Source: CAYMJV01 sp964390545
Lineage (GTDB): Bacteria; Desulfobacterota; BSN033; UBA1163
Length of the DNA: 63,302 bases
Reading direction: 5' to 3'
Assembly (NCBI GenBank): GCA_964390545.1
Contig: CAYMJV010000006.1
Coordinates: forward strand, 1 to 63,302
Part shown: piece after piece, positions 7,090 through 15,610 of the stretch
Layout of the letters: the number at the start of each line of letters is the position of its first letter
Position numbering within the stretch: the stretch's first letter is position 1
Notes under the pieces: generated by a model
Databases searched by the model: none
The model's input: the letters and a program-made list of their open reading frames with translations, nothing else
Told to the model about the DNA's origin: nothing
Program-made: the position numbers and the translations under genes

Positions 7090-8326
7090 TCTTAAATATC
7101 TTTTTCACATCAATCAAAGTAAGTACACTTAGAAGAAGCAAAGCCGATACGAATCCGACGACTAAAAATCTGTAGTTTGTAGATGAAACTAAAGATATCC
7201 CCCCACACATAACAAAAAGACATAGTGAAATAAGAATATTTTTCGCATTGACCGCTCTTAGATAATAGCTATCAAGAATGCTCCTCATAGAAACGAAAAC
7301 AGCGTAAGGAATGACACCGAGAGCAATGAGTTTTGCTGTAGAGGATACCCCTTGGAAAGTGGTTCCTAAGTATAAATCTATTACCTTCTCTGCGAAAATG
7401 ACGAAAAATATGACCCCGATACATGTCAAAGTGATTGAGACTGCAAGAATCTTTCTTACATAATATCTCAATTTCGCCAATTCCAAGTTCGCAACCATTT
7501 GACTTGCTTGAGGGAGAAGAACAATTCCAATAGGCGCAAATAACGACCCTGCAGCGCTCAAAATTGACACTCCAAAGGCTACATACCCAGCTTGTTCTAT
7601 CCCACTACCAGTATGGGCAGTGAAAATTGCTACAAGAGAAAGGAGAGCAGCTAAGCCAAAATCACCAGGGACTCGCTGGATTCCGTAAATTAACAATTCT
7701 TTTGCATATGGTAACATATCCACTATTCTCTCCGGTATTTCTAATCGTCTAAGGATGAGAAAAAAAGAAATCATCGAAACAGTAAGCCAGAGTACTCCCA
7801 TGAGAGCTAAAATCTTAGCCGTATTATTTGAGAACAAAAAAGCAACCAGAGGAATAACGGCGATATTTATAATCTGAAGTACATTAGCCTTAACCATGTC
7901 AAGTTTTCCTTGAAAATATGTGTAACACAATAGGTGACTTACGATACCTACTAACATCAAACCTAACGGAAAGATCAAATACCTATACCCGCGGGCCCCG
8001 AATAACAAGAAAGCAATATTTTCCTTAAACAAATACATTACGGACGATGCAAACAATACCACCACCAAAAGCAAACCGCCACCACTTACAAAATAAAAGT
8101 CAGGATGCTTAGATGTCGACTGGGAAGAGTACGCAACATACCTTGGAATGGCAACTCCAAACCCCAGGATCAGTGCAGGTTGAATAAGAGATAATGCTCT
8201 TCTACTCAGAGCATATTCTGAAAAACCTGCATTGCCAAGAAAAACCGCAGCAAGTTTATAAACCAAGATACTGCTAATCAATACTAAAAATTCAGCAATA
8301 AAGGTGATGACATATTTTTCTCTCAT
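7082..8326 (-). CDS. Polysaccharide flippase (Wzx/MATE-like oligosaccharide translocase)
   Basis: A 414-aa integral membrane protein with about 12 hydrophobic helices. It opens EFLVLISSILVYKLAAVFLG and continues with FSEYALSRRALSLIQPALIL, the typical N-terminal pattern of PST/Wzx transporters. It should move undecaprenyl-diphosphate-linked repeat units across the inner membrane for polymerisation by the next gene product. The locus also encodes a PglK-like ABC exporter (27991-29874), so two export routes may exist. There is no recognisable promoter in the 74-nt gap behind AsnB. Confidence 0.85.
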   Translation of the reverse strand: MREKYVITFIAEFLVLISSILVYKLAAVFLGNAGFSEYALSRRALSLIQPALILGFGVAIPRYVAYSSQSTSKHPDFYFVSGGGLLLVVVLFASSVMYLFKENIAFLLFGARGYRYLIFPLGLMLVGIVSHLLCYTYFQGKLDMVKANVLQIINIAVIPLVAFLFSNNTAKILALMGVLWLTVSMISFFLILRRLEIPERIVDMLPYAKELLIYGIQRVPGDFGLAALLSLVAIFTAHTGSGIEQAGYVAFGVSILSAAGSLFAPIGIVLLPQASQMVANLELAKLRYYVRKILAVSITLTCIGVIFFVIFAEKVIDLYLGTTFQGVSSTAKLIALGVIPYAVFVSMRSILDSYYLRAVNAKNILISLCLFVMCGGISLVSSTNYRFLVVGFVSALLLLSVLTLIDVKKIFKNA

Positions 8327-8400
8327 ATCTTCATCGACAGCACACCTACTTGCCTGTATGGTTTACTTAAGTCCAAAGCCACCGAATTATCCGGACCATA

Positions 8401-10377
8401 TCATTTGTTCAGCACTACCTTTCTCCATACAGCCAAATTAATAAATCTCCAGAGGGTGGTAATATCAGTTTGTGATTGTTTTGTTAGAAGTTCATCCCAA
8501 TCCTTCTGCATTTTTTTTACATTTAAGAATTCCTTCATGTCAGAAGTAATATACTCTTTAAGCGCCTCGCTGTTTTCGTTCAACCAACTGTATTCGGGGG
8601 TTGCAAAACCAATCTTATCCTTTCTAAGCCGTATTTCTTCGGGCAATATCCCCTCAGTCGCTTCTCTCAATAGGTATTTGCTCCATCCAAGATATATTTT
8701 ATAAACTGATGGGATCTGAAAGACATATTCAATAAGATTTATGTCATCTGAGAATGGCGCCCTTGCCTCTATAGAAAATCTCATTGAATTTCTATCTTCA
8801 TATCTAAGAAGTGGTTTTAGACTTAAGCTTGATATATATTGATGCAGCATTTGATTTAGAGATGTTGAGACCATATCTTTCGTCATTGTCAATCTCTCCC
8901 TATTTTCTTTAAAAAAATCTATGTCCAAATAATTTATCTCCCTTTTCTTCAGCCTAAAGATGACTTCTTTCAAGGAGTTAGTCGCTAAGCTTTTACTGAA
9001 TATCTTTGCAAGAGAAACAACCAGATTTCTCATATTAATTGGAGAGTTTTCGAGGCATCTCAATTCACGCAGGAGTCTACCAACTGCGAAAGCTTTAAGC
9101 ATTTCTATAAAAAATATTCCATAGTAAAATTGATACCCGGTAAATAGTTCATCCCCACCCTGCCCATCTAAAAGAACTTTGACTCCGTTCTCTTTAGCTA
9201 ACTTCATGACTCTATACTGAGCATATATCCTGGTGGAACCAAAAGGGATATCTTGGGTATAAACAAGGTCCTCGAGATCTTCCAAAAATTGATAAGATTC
9301 TGGATATGTTTTGTGCCACGATGTCTTTGTCTGCTCGACTACTATCCTTGCCCATTTACTTTCATCTATAGATTCCATATTATAAGCTACGGTAAAAACC
9401 TTCTGTCTTTCTCCTATTTGTTCTAATATATGTCCCTTAAGTATTTTATTTATCAAGCAAACTATGGTTGAGCTATCAATTCCTCCGCTAAGGCAGGTGC
9501 CGACGGGAACATCAGAACGAAGACGCAATGATACAGCGTTAAAAAGTAATTGTCTTGTCGTAGCTATGTATTCTTTGAGCTTCTCCTCATCAAACCTTTC
9601 CCATTCATCTATATACTTCAGTGAATAGTATCTCCACGTTTTCATCACGTTGTTAGATAAGTAAAAATAAAAGGCACAAGATGGCTGCAGTTCAAAAATG
9701 TTTTTGATGAATCCCTCTTCTTCCTGTTCATATAGATTTAATACAAGATAGTCAAATACTGCCTTTGGATTTACTTTTTTGTCAATGAACGGCAACTTGA
9801 TTAATGCCTTTATCTCAGATGCGAAAGCAAAATAATTTTCGTCAGTATAGTAATAAAAGGGTTTTACTCCAAACCTGTCGCGTGCACCAAAGAGGACATT
9901 TTTTCTTGTGTCATAGATTACAAAAGACCACATACCATTAAATTTGTCGAGACATCTTTCTTGCCATTCCTCATATGCTGCCAGTAAGACTTCGGTGTCC
10001 GTGTTTGTTGTAAATTGATACCCAAGCCTTTTCAATTCTTCTTTTAATTCCAGGTAGTTATAAATCTCCCCGTTATGCACTACCCAGATCGTTTTGTCCC
10101 TATTACTCATTGGTTGGTGGCCAAGCGGAGAGGTGTCAAGTATTGCTAACCTTCTGTGTCCGAGAAACAAATTTACGGGTCTATCAAATGTCTCAACTCT
10201 TTGGCCCGCAACTTTACTATCCGGACCTATGACATGATATACTTCATTTGCCATCGTATTTATGGCAATAAATCCCTCATCATCCGGCCCTCTATTTTTA
10301 AGAGTATCGGTCATCCATTTTATCCACGCATTTTCTACTCTTCTCTTATAGCCGTAAACTCCCGCTATGCCACACAT
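8401..10377 (-). CDS. asnB: AsnB-type glutamine-dependent amidotransferase (copy 1)
   Basis: A 658-aa class II amidotransferase plus synthetase. The mature N-terminal nucleophile is Cys2 (MCGIAGVYGY) and the glutaminase motifs NRGPDDEG and VVHNGEIYNYLELK follow. The ATP-pyrophosphatase loop SGGIDSS is at residues 297-303. In glycan loci such enzymes usually amidate a uronic acid carboxylate and do not make asparagine. The substrate is inferred. It is a close paralogue of copy 2 (15611-17584): both share LRLRSDVPVGTCLSGGIDSS and nearly the same length. It stands between a GT4 gene and the flippase gene. Confidence 0.88.
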   Translation of the reverse strand: MCGIAGVYGYKRRVENAWIKWMTDTLKNRGPDDEGFIAINTMANEVYHVIGPDSKVAGQRVETFDRPVNLFLGHRRLAILDTSPLGHQPMSNRDKTIWVVHNGEIYNYLELKEELKRLGYQFTTNTDTEVLLAAYEEWQERCLDKFNGMWSFVIYDTRKNVLFGARDRFGVKPFYYYTDENYFAFASEIKALIKLPFIDKKVNPKAVFDYLVLNLYEQEEEGFIKNIFELQPSCAFYFYLSNNVMKTWRYYSLKYIDEWERFDEEKLKEYIATTRQLLFNAVSLRLRSDVPVGTCLSGGIDSSTIVCLINKILKGHILEQIGERQKVFTVAYNMESIDESKWARIVVEQTKTSWHKTYPESYQFLEDLEDLVYTQDIPFGSTRIYAQYRVMKLAKENGVKVLLDGQGGDELFTGYQFYYGIFFIEMLKAFAVGRLLRELRCLENSPINMRNLVVSLAKIFSKSLATNSLKEVIFRLKKREINYLDIDFFKENRERLTMTKDMVSTSLNQMLHQYISSLSLKPLLRYEDRNSMRFSIEARAPFSDDINLIEYVFQIPSVYKIYLGWSKYLLREATEGILPEEIRLRKDKIGFATPEYSWLNENSEALKEYITSDMKEFLNVKKMQKDWDELLTKQSQTDITTLWRFINLAVWRKVVLNK

Positions 10378-10417
10378 CTGAGCAATTCCTCATTAGTTGA
10401 ATAACCGAAAGAAAAGG

Positions 10418-11533
10418 TTATCTTTTTTCCAGAATACTATTATAAAATTCCAATAATTTCTTAGCCTCCCCTTCCCAATTATAATATTCAAGTACCGCTT
10501 TCTGACCCTGTTTTCCCATTGCCTCAGCTTCTGATGGATGTTCAAGCAGCCATCTGATAGCCTCCGCGATTGCTCTGGTATCAAGCGGGTTGACTAGAAG
10601 CCCGCACCCAGCGTCTTCTATAATTTCACGCCACAGGGGAAAATCGGAGGCAATAACGGGTATTCCAGCAGACATATATTCAAAAAGCTTATTCGGTTGA
10701 GACTTGATGTGATTTGGTGATGGATGTAATACCACCAAACCTATTCTGGCTTTTCCAAGCATTGTCATTATATCTTTATGAAATTGCCAACCTATAAAAT
10801 CTACCCGATTCCGGCCAGGGAAGGTTTTTACCTCATCTTCTAGATTTGAAGGGCTGAAAATACCAGCTAACTTTAATCTCACTTCCAATTGTGGCGGAAG
10901 TAATGCAACCGCCTGAATCATTTCTTTAACTCCTCGCGATGCTGATATCACACCAACATAAGCAATAAACTTTTCTCTCTCATTATATGGAATAGAAGAA
11001 TTCGTCATTGATCCGTCATGAAAAGGAAAGTTTTGTACAGTTATTGTCTTAAATCTTGGAAATCGTGCAGCAATACTCGGAGTTGCTGCTACTATCCCAT
11101 CAAAAAATTTCGTTCCTACTAACTCTTCAAATACAACCATTTTTGTCATTATCGGCCGCAACTGGGGTGGAATCCATTCTTTTGATAAAAGAGTTTGAGA
11201 GTAATTTTCATGAACGTCATAAATAACTCTCTTACCATGACATTTTAATATTAGCCCTACCGGAATAAGTTCTGGGTCGTGGAAATGATAGATATCAGCA
11301 TTTTCTCTAATCGCGGTTCTATACATTTCCCCTATGACTCGAGTCATTCGCTCTAACCGATTCTTTGCCTTAGGCAACGCTCGAATCTGAATACCATCAA
11401 TTTCTTCTTCTCGATCGTGCGGAACAATAAGTACTGCTCTGTACCCTGCTTGAATAATTGTTTTGCATTCTTTATAGAAAATGCGAATATCAAAAGGAGG
11501 ATGAACTGAGGTGAGATGACAGATTTTTTTCAT
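10418..11533 (-). CDS. Family 4 glycosyltransferase
   Basis: A 371-aa GT-B enzyme. The N-terminal acceptor domain begins KKICHLTSVHPPFDIRIFYK and contains ADIYHFHDPELIP. The C-terminal donor domain contains FIAYVGVISASRGVKEMIQA and the E-x7-E-like motif KLFEYMSAGIPVIASDFPLW. It would add one sugar to a lipid-linked repeat unit in the cytoplasm. The gene lies between the N-acetyl-sugar amidotransferase and AsnB copy 1. Donor and linkage cannot be read from sequence. Confidence 0.88.
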   Translation of the reverse strand: MKKICHLTSVHPPFDIRIFYKECKTIIQAGYRAVLIVPHDREEEIDGIQIRALPKAKNRLERMTRVIGEMYRTAIRENADIYHFHDPELIPVGLILKCHGKRVIYDVHENYSQTLLSKEWIPPQLRPIMTKMVVFEELVGTKFFDGIVAATPSIAARFPRFKTITVQNFPFHDGSMTNSSIPYNEREKFIAYVGVISASRGVKEMIQAVALLPPQLEVRLKLAGIFSPSNLEDEVKTFPGRNRVDFIGWQFHKDIMTMLGKARIGLVVLHPSPNHIKSQPNKLFEYMSAGIPVIASDFPLWREIIEDAGCGLLVNPLDTRAIAEAIRWLLEHPSEAEAMGKQGQKAVLEYYNWEGEAKKLLEFYNSILEKR

Positions 11534-11581
11534 TTATAATCACAGTACAAACTTTTTTTTGAGCCTTCTAAACCATTGCGA

Positions 11582-12703
11582 TTACTTACGCTGAAGGAAA
11601 TGATATAGTGACATGAACCAACTGTACTTATGAAAAATCCTTTTATAGGATGGATAATCCCAGAAGTTCTTCGGCGGGAGCGCCATAATCTGCTCGAATT
11701 CTTCCCTTGAAATCTCCAGCTTCTTAATCACGAACTCCCTATCCTGCTCCTGCAAGTCAGGAGGGTAATCGTTCTTGGCAAACTCTTCCTGGGCCGCCTC
11801 CCTGGACATCTGCCCTGACCATACCAGGGAGGATAAATGCACCTTCTTCTTATTGTATCCGAATTTTCGGGGCAGAATATAACCTTGAAAAAACCGAGTA
11901 TAGATAGACTCATGATGCTTTGCACCGTAATATTTCCAGCACAACTCCTTCTGCAAGGTTTCAAAGGCGGTTTTCTTGTCGTAATCGAGGTAGTCTAAAA
12001 TCTGAATCCATTTCATCCGTTTGATCAACGTATAATAAACAAATTTAAACGGGCCGAACTGTGGAAAGGATCGGAGAGGTTTCGTACCGAATTTCTTCTG
12101 GATGTTCCTGATATATCTCCAATCCCCATGGCCCTGGGACCAAGCGGCAACGCCTCCACCCTCCGTGGCCGTATTGTGGCCACTCAGAATATATTCGACA
12201 TCCTGACTGGCAGCCACCTGGTACAATACGGCAAGGATGCCGTGGTCTGTCGGAATCTCGGAATCGGGTGTTGAAGCCTTCAGAAAGGCGAGCTGCAAGT
12301 CCCGAAACTCCTCCCAATCGATAACATAGGTGTTAAGATCAATTTGCAATGTCTTGAGGGTCTTTTCGATGTTGCTCACCGCCAGCTCCGAATCCCATCC
12401 GTTATCCAGATGGACGGCCATCGGACGGAGACCCATTTGTTTGGTCGCATACGCTGTATAGGTGCTGTCGACCCCCCCGCTCACCCCGATCACGCAGTCG
12501 TAGGCCTTCCCCTTCCCTTTTTTCTTGATCTCATCGATGAGACTCTGCAGTGCTCCCGGTTCTTTCTTTTTGAGGTAGGATGTACTTTGAATCACGCTTT
12601 CATACTTATGGCAATGAGAACATACCCCATTCTCATCAAACCAAATGTCTGGATCCGATGTGTCCATGATGCATCTTGTACATATTTTGTAGTCTCTTGC
12701 CAT
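11582..12703 (-). CDS. N-acetyl sugar amidotransferase (WbpG-like)
   Basis: A 373-aa protein of the N-acetyl sugar amidotransferase family. An N-terminal zinc-binding-type set (Cys8, Cys11, Cys28, Cys31) precedes an ATP-pyrophosphatase domain with the PP-loop SGGVDS at residues 75-80. In Pseudomonas O5 and Campylobacter relatives (WbpG, PseA) the enzyme activates an N-acetyl group and uses ammonia from HisH/HisF to form an acetamidino group. The gene follows hisF by 14 nt and hisH by one more gene, so the complete ammonia-delivery trio is present. The sugar is probably a 2,3-diacetamido uronic acid (inferred). Confidence 0.9.
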   Translation of the reverse strand: MARDYKICTRCIMDTSDPDIWFDENGVCSHCHKYESVIQSTSYLKKKEPGALQSLIDEIKKKGKGKAYDCVIGVSGGVDSTYTAYATKQMGLRPMAVHLDNGWDSELAVSNIEKTLKTLQIDLNTYVIDWEEFRDLQLAFLKASTPDSEIPTDHGILAVLYQVAASQDVEYILSGHNTATEGGGVAAWSQGHGDWRYIRNIQKKFGTKPLRSFPQFGPFKFVYYTLIKRMKWIQILDYLDYDKKTAFETLQKELCWKYYGAKHHESIYTRFFQGYILPRKFGYNKKKVHLSSLVWSGQMSREAAQEEFAKNDYPPDLQEQDREFVIKKLEISREEFEQIMALPPKNFWDYPSYKRIFHKYSWFMSLYHFLQRK

Positions 12704-12717
12704 GGTATCTTTTCTTC

Positions 12718-13482
12718 TTACGGCAGCAGGGCCTCTTCCAGATCATCTCTTGAAGGATAAGTAATTAATACCGCCCGGTGTTTCCCATGAAAGACAAACA
12801 TGCTCCCTGCCGCGACTGCCGATGCCCCACCTTTTGCTACAGCTTCTGTAAAATCCATAACCTTTCCCGCCCCTCCGCAAGCGATGACTGGGATGGATAC
12901 AGAATCAGTTACTTTTTTGATCATCTCAATATCATATCCTTGCATTGTCCCATCCCGGTCGATTGAATTAAGAAAGATCTCGCCCGCTCCCACCTTTTCC
13001 ATCTTCTTAACATAATCAACGAGATCAAGCCTCGTTTTCTTCTTTCCACTCAAAGAAAATATCTCGCATTTTCCGAAGGAATTTCTCTTGACGTCGATCG
13101 CTACGATAATACTCTGGTTGCCATAACGCCTGGAGGCCTCCCTCACAAAATCCGGATTCTCAATAGCATAGCTATTGATGATCACCTTTTCAACTCCCAA
13201 ATTGAATATGGTCTTGATATCGCCCAGGTCTCTTAGACCTCCGCCGTAGGAAAGAGGCATAAAACATTCGCTCGCGATTTCCGAAATCAATTTGATCGGG
13301 GGTCTTCTCCCCTCCACCGTAGCCTCGATATCGAGAAAGATCAGTTCGTCCACTTCCTTATCGTTAAAAATCTTAACAGCATTGATAGGATCTCCCACAT
13401 ATTTTGGGTTTCTAAATTTGACCGTTTTGACCAAACCCTGCCCCTTCAAGAGCAAACAAGGGATGACTCTCGTTTTAAGCAT
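12718..13482 (-). CDS. hisF: HisF-like ammonia-channel subunit of LPS amidotransferase
   Basis: A 254-aa (beta/alpha)8 barrel of the HisF family. The ATG at 13482, one base after the hisH stop, gives the canonical start MLKTRVIPCLLLKGQG. A TTG 18 nt upstream also exists. The catalytic Asp11 of true HisF (motif ACLDV) is Leu here (PCLLL), while the second catalytic Asp (IVAIDVKRN) is kept. The protein is therefore unlikely to make imidazole-glycerol phosphate. It fits the glycan paralogues that only conduct ammonia from HisH to the WbpG-like enzyme. No other histidine gene is nearby. Confidence 0.9.
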   Translation of the reverse strand: MLKTRVIPCLLLKGQGLVKTVKFRNPKYVGDPINAVKIFNDKEVDELIFLDIEATVEGRRPPIKLISEIASECFMPLSYGGGLRDLGDIKTIFNLGVEKVIINSYAIENPDFVREASRRYGNQSIIVAIDVKRNSFGKCEIFSLSGKKKTRLDLVDYVKKMEKVGAGEIFLNSIDRDGTMQGYDIEMIKKVTDSVSIPVIACGGAGKVMDFTEAVAKGGASAVAAGSMFVFHGKHRAVLITYPSRDDLEEALLP

Positions 13483-13483
13483 A

Positions 13484-14101
13484 TCAGCAACGGGTGACAA
13501 AGTTGTCGAGCAATTTCATTCCAAACTTATGGCTCTTTTCAGGATGAAACTGGACGCCATAAATGTTTCCCTTCTTGATAGAAGAGATAAATTCATATCC
13601 GTAAGACGTCCGGGTTAGGACTCCCTCTTCACTCGTGCAAGCCACGTGATACGAATGGACAAAATAAAACCTCGGCTCCGGATACATCTCCTCAAACAAA
13701 GGACTCTTCTGACAGATCTTAACCAGATTCCACCCCATGTGAGGGATTTTGAGGTGTCTTTCTTTATCGTCGAATTTGAATCGAACCACTTCCGCATCGA
13801 TCCATCCAAGCCCTGTGGATTCACCTTCCTCACTCTTTCGTGCAAAAAGCTGCATCCCTAGGCAGATCCCCAGGATAGGTGTTTTTTTCTGAATAACCCT
13901 GTCCTCGAGAACGGGCAGAAACCCTGAAGCCTCAAGGTTTTTCATCCCTTGATCGAAATTTCCGACTCCGGGCAGGATCAGTTTCTCCGCTTCTTCGATG
14001 TCTGAAACATTGGAAGAGATAGTCCCCTCGATTCCGATCTTTTTTAACATGTTCCTTATGGAACCGAGATTACCCAGGCCGTAATCGATAACAACTATCA
14101 T
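13484..14101 (-). CDS. hisH: HisH-like glutaminase subunit of LPS amidotransferase
   Basis: A 205-aa class I glutamine amidotransferase. The nucleophile is Cys80 in LGICLGMQL, with His186 and Glu188 in QFHPEKS completing the triad. The oxyanion region LILPGVGNFDQGM is intact. It hydrolyses glutamine and passes ammonia to the HisF-like partner encoded next, for acetamidino-sugar formation. Its ATG overlaps the preceding GT4 stop as ATGA, so expression is coupled. The trio's order (HisH, HisF, WbpG-like) matches known O-antigen clusters. Confidence 0.92.
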   Translation of the reverse strand: MIVVIDYGLGNLGSIRNMLKKIGIEGTISSNVSDIEEAEKLILPGVGNFDQGMKNLEASGFLPVLEDRVIQKKTPILGICLGMQLFARKSEEGESTGLGWIDAEVVRFKFDDKERHLKIPHMGWNLVKICQKSPLFEEMYPEPRFYFVHSYHVACTSEEGVLTRTSYGYEFISSIKKGNIYGVQFHPEKSHKFGMKLLDNFVTRC

Positions 14102-15249
14102 AACTTTTCCATTGATTTGTAGACTTTTAACAATACCTCTTCCTCTTTATGCCAACCATAGTTATCCTTACATTTCAAAACTTTATTCTTTTTTTCAAAT
14201 ATATCTTCATGGGAAATCCTCTCTATAAGCTTTAACAGCGCTCCTGAATCTACTCCAACCTTCCACCCACAATTATTCTCATCAACGAACTTTCCCATCT
14301 CTGGAAAATCACTAACGATCATCGGCACACCACTTAAGAGATATTCAAAAACTTTGTTGGGTAAAGAATAATAATAGCTTAAACATGTATTTTCAATTAG
14401 AGAGACTCCGATATCGGCACTTGATGTATACCGTAGAACTTCGTCAGGTTTTACTGCAGGATGGAAGTGAATATTAGAAAACTTGTTTTGGAATTCCTTA
14501 ATAACTTCCTCTAAAGAACCGCGTCCCATAAAAACGATGTGTCTTTTTGAACTGACCCTGGCGAACGCATCTAAAATTATTTGAATTCCTCTGCCCTTAG
14601 ACAACCCTCCTTGGTATATAAAAAGTATTTCGTCTCCATTTATTCCGCATTTTTCCTTCAACACATTTGAACATATGTTTTCGATTTCATAGGAATAATT
14701 ATATGGTACGTTTTTAACAACATGAACCTTTTTCATGGAATACTTATTCTTATACCATTCACCTATTGAATTACTCACAACAATAGTACTATCTGAATAG
14801 GAAATCAGTAGCCTTTCCAAAAGCTTAGACAATTTCTTTCTAATCCCTGACAACCCATTTGCCTCTGTTTCAAGCTCATGGGGGTCGTAAATTAAATTTG
14901 ATTTCTTAAATAGTTTGAATAATGCCCCAATAGGCAAAGAAGAAAGCCCATGGCAATTAATGTGTGTAATATGCTCTTTCCTAAATCTAATAAATATTTT
15001 CCCTCCCCACTCGATATACTTGATAATTTGGCTAAATAAATGTTTCGGAAAAGTTCTTGTTTTTAAAGGAACCCTCCAAACTGCTCTTTTATGATCAATT
15101 TCTTCAAGCTCTTTCACACCGTGTTCCCATAACCCAGCAATAACAATTCTGTCAATTAGACCAGAATCAACAATACTTTTTGTTTCCTTTAGTACTCTAC
15201 TTTCGTACCTAAAATCTGTTAGAATAACGTGTAAATTCATATTCTCCAT
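14098..15249 (-). CDS. Family 4 glycosyltransferase
   Basis: A 383-aa GT-B fold protein. The N-terminal half has LHVILTDFRYESRVLKETKS and NLIYDPHELETEA. The donor domain carries EILFIYQGGLSKGRGIQIIL and the conserved VFEYLLSGVPMIVSDFPEMG motif with the Glu expected to bind the nucleotide sugar. It leads the hisH/hisF/amidotransferase group with a 4-nt overlap, so it may transfer the amidino sugar (inferred). A second in-frame ATG lies at 15240. Confidence 0.85.
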   Translation of the reverse strand: MENMNLHVILTDFRYESRVLKETKSIVDSGLIDRIVIAGLWEHGVKELEEIDHKRAVWRVPLKTRTFPKHLFSQIIKYIEWGGKIFIRFRKEHITHINCHGLSSLPIGALFKLFKKSNLIYDPHELETEANGLSGIRKKLSKLLERLLISYSDSTIVVSNSIGEWYKNKYSMKKVHVVKNVPYNYSYEIENICSNVLKEKCGINGDEILFIYQGGLSKGRGIQIILDAFARVSSKRHIVFMGRGSLEEVIKEFQNKFSNIHFHPAVKPDEVLRYTSSADIGVSLIENTCLSYYYSLPNKVFEYLLSGVPMIVSDFPEMGKFVDENNCGWKVGVDSGALLKLIERISHEDIFEKKNKVLKCKDNYGWHKEEEVLLKVYKSMEKL

Positions 15250-15610
15250 AAAAAAGTAACTTTATACCTTTTAGCCACTATGCAGGGCAATTTAGGTCAA
15301 CGCCGTTAATTTTTCTAAAGGCCCATCATTTTTGTTTTTAGGTTGAAATATCTAACTCAAAGATATTCCTGCAGCCTCATCGCATAAAGGATTTACTTTC
15401 CCTGATTCCATTTGCCCAACAATTCCTATAGTCTATCTCCACTAGTTTTATTAGATATTCCCCATCAATTGTCTTCCTATGCCATCCATCCGCCGATTTA
15501 GGTCACGCTGGCCAATGAGTGTTACATCCAAATCTGTGAGTGGCAAAGTCTTAGCTTCTTTATAGGATATCCGAAGGTAAAATAGTGGATGGACAGTAGT
15601 GGTGGAAATA
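15250..15610. other. 361-nt gap with a possible decayed gene tail
   Basis: No intact gene is seen between AsnB copy 2 and the GT4 gene. On the minus strand the frame 15502-15377 is open for about 42 codons (it contains GWHRKTIDGEYLIKLVEI and DYRNCWANGIRE) and ends at a TGA. This reads like the C-terminal remnant of a lost protein that I cannot identify. I see no convincing promoter, terminator hairpin or RNA gene here. Confidence 0.35.

Noticed and set aside
12718..14101. HisH/HisF as histidine biosynthesis genes
   Set aside because: HisF lacks Asp11, no other his genes are near, and they sit with the N-acetyl-sugar amidotransferase gene in a glycan locus.
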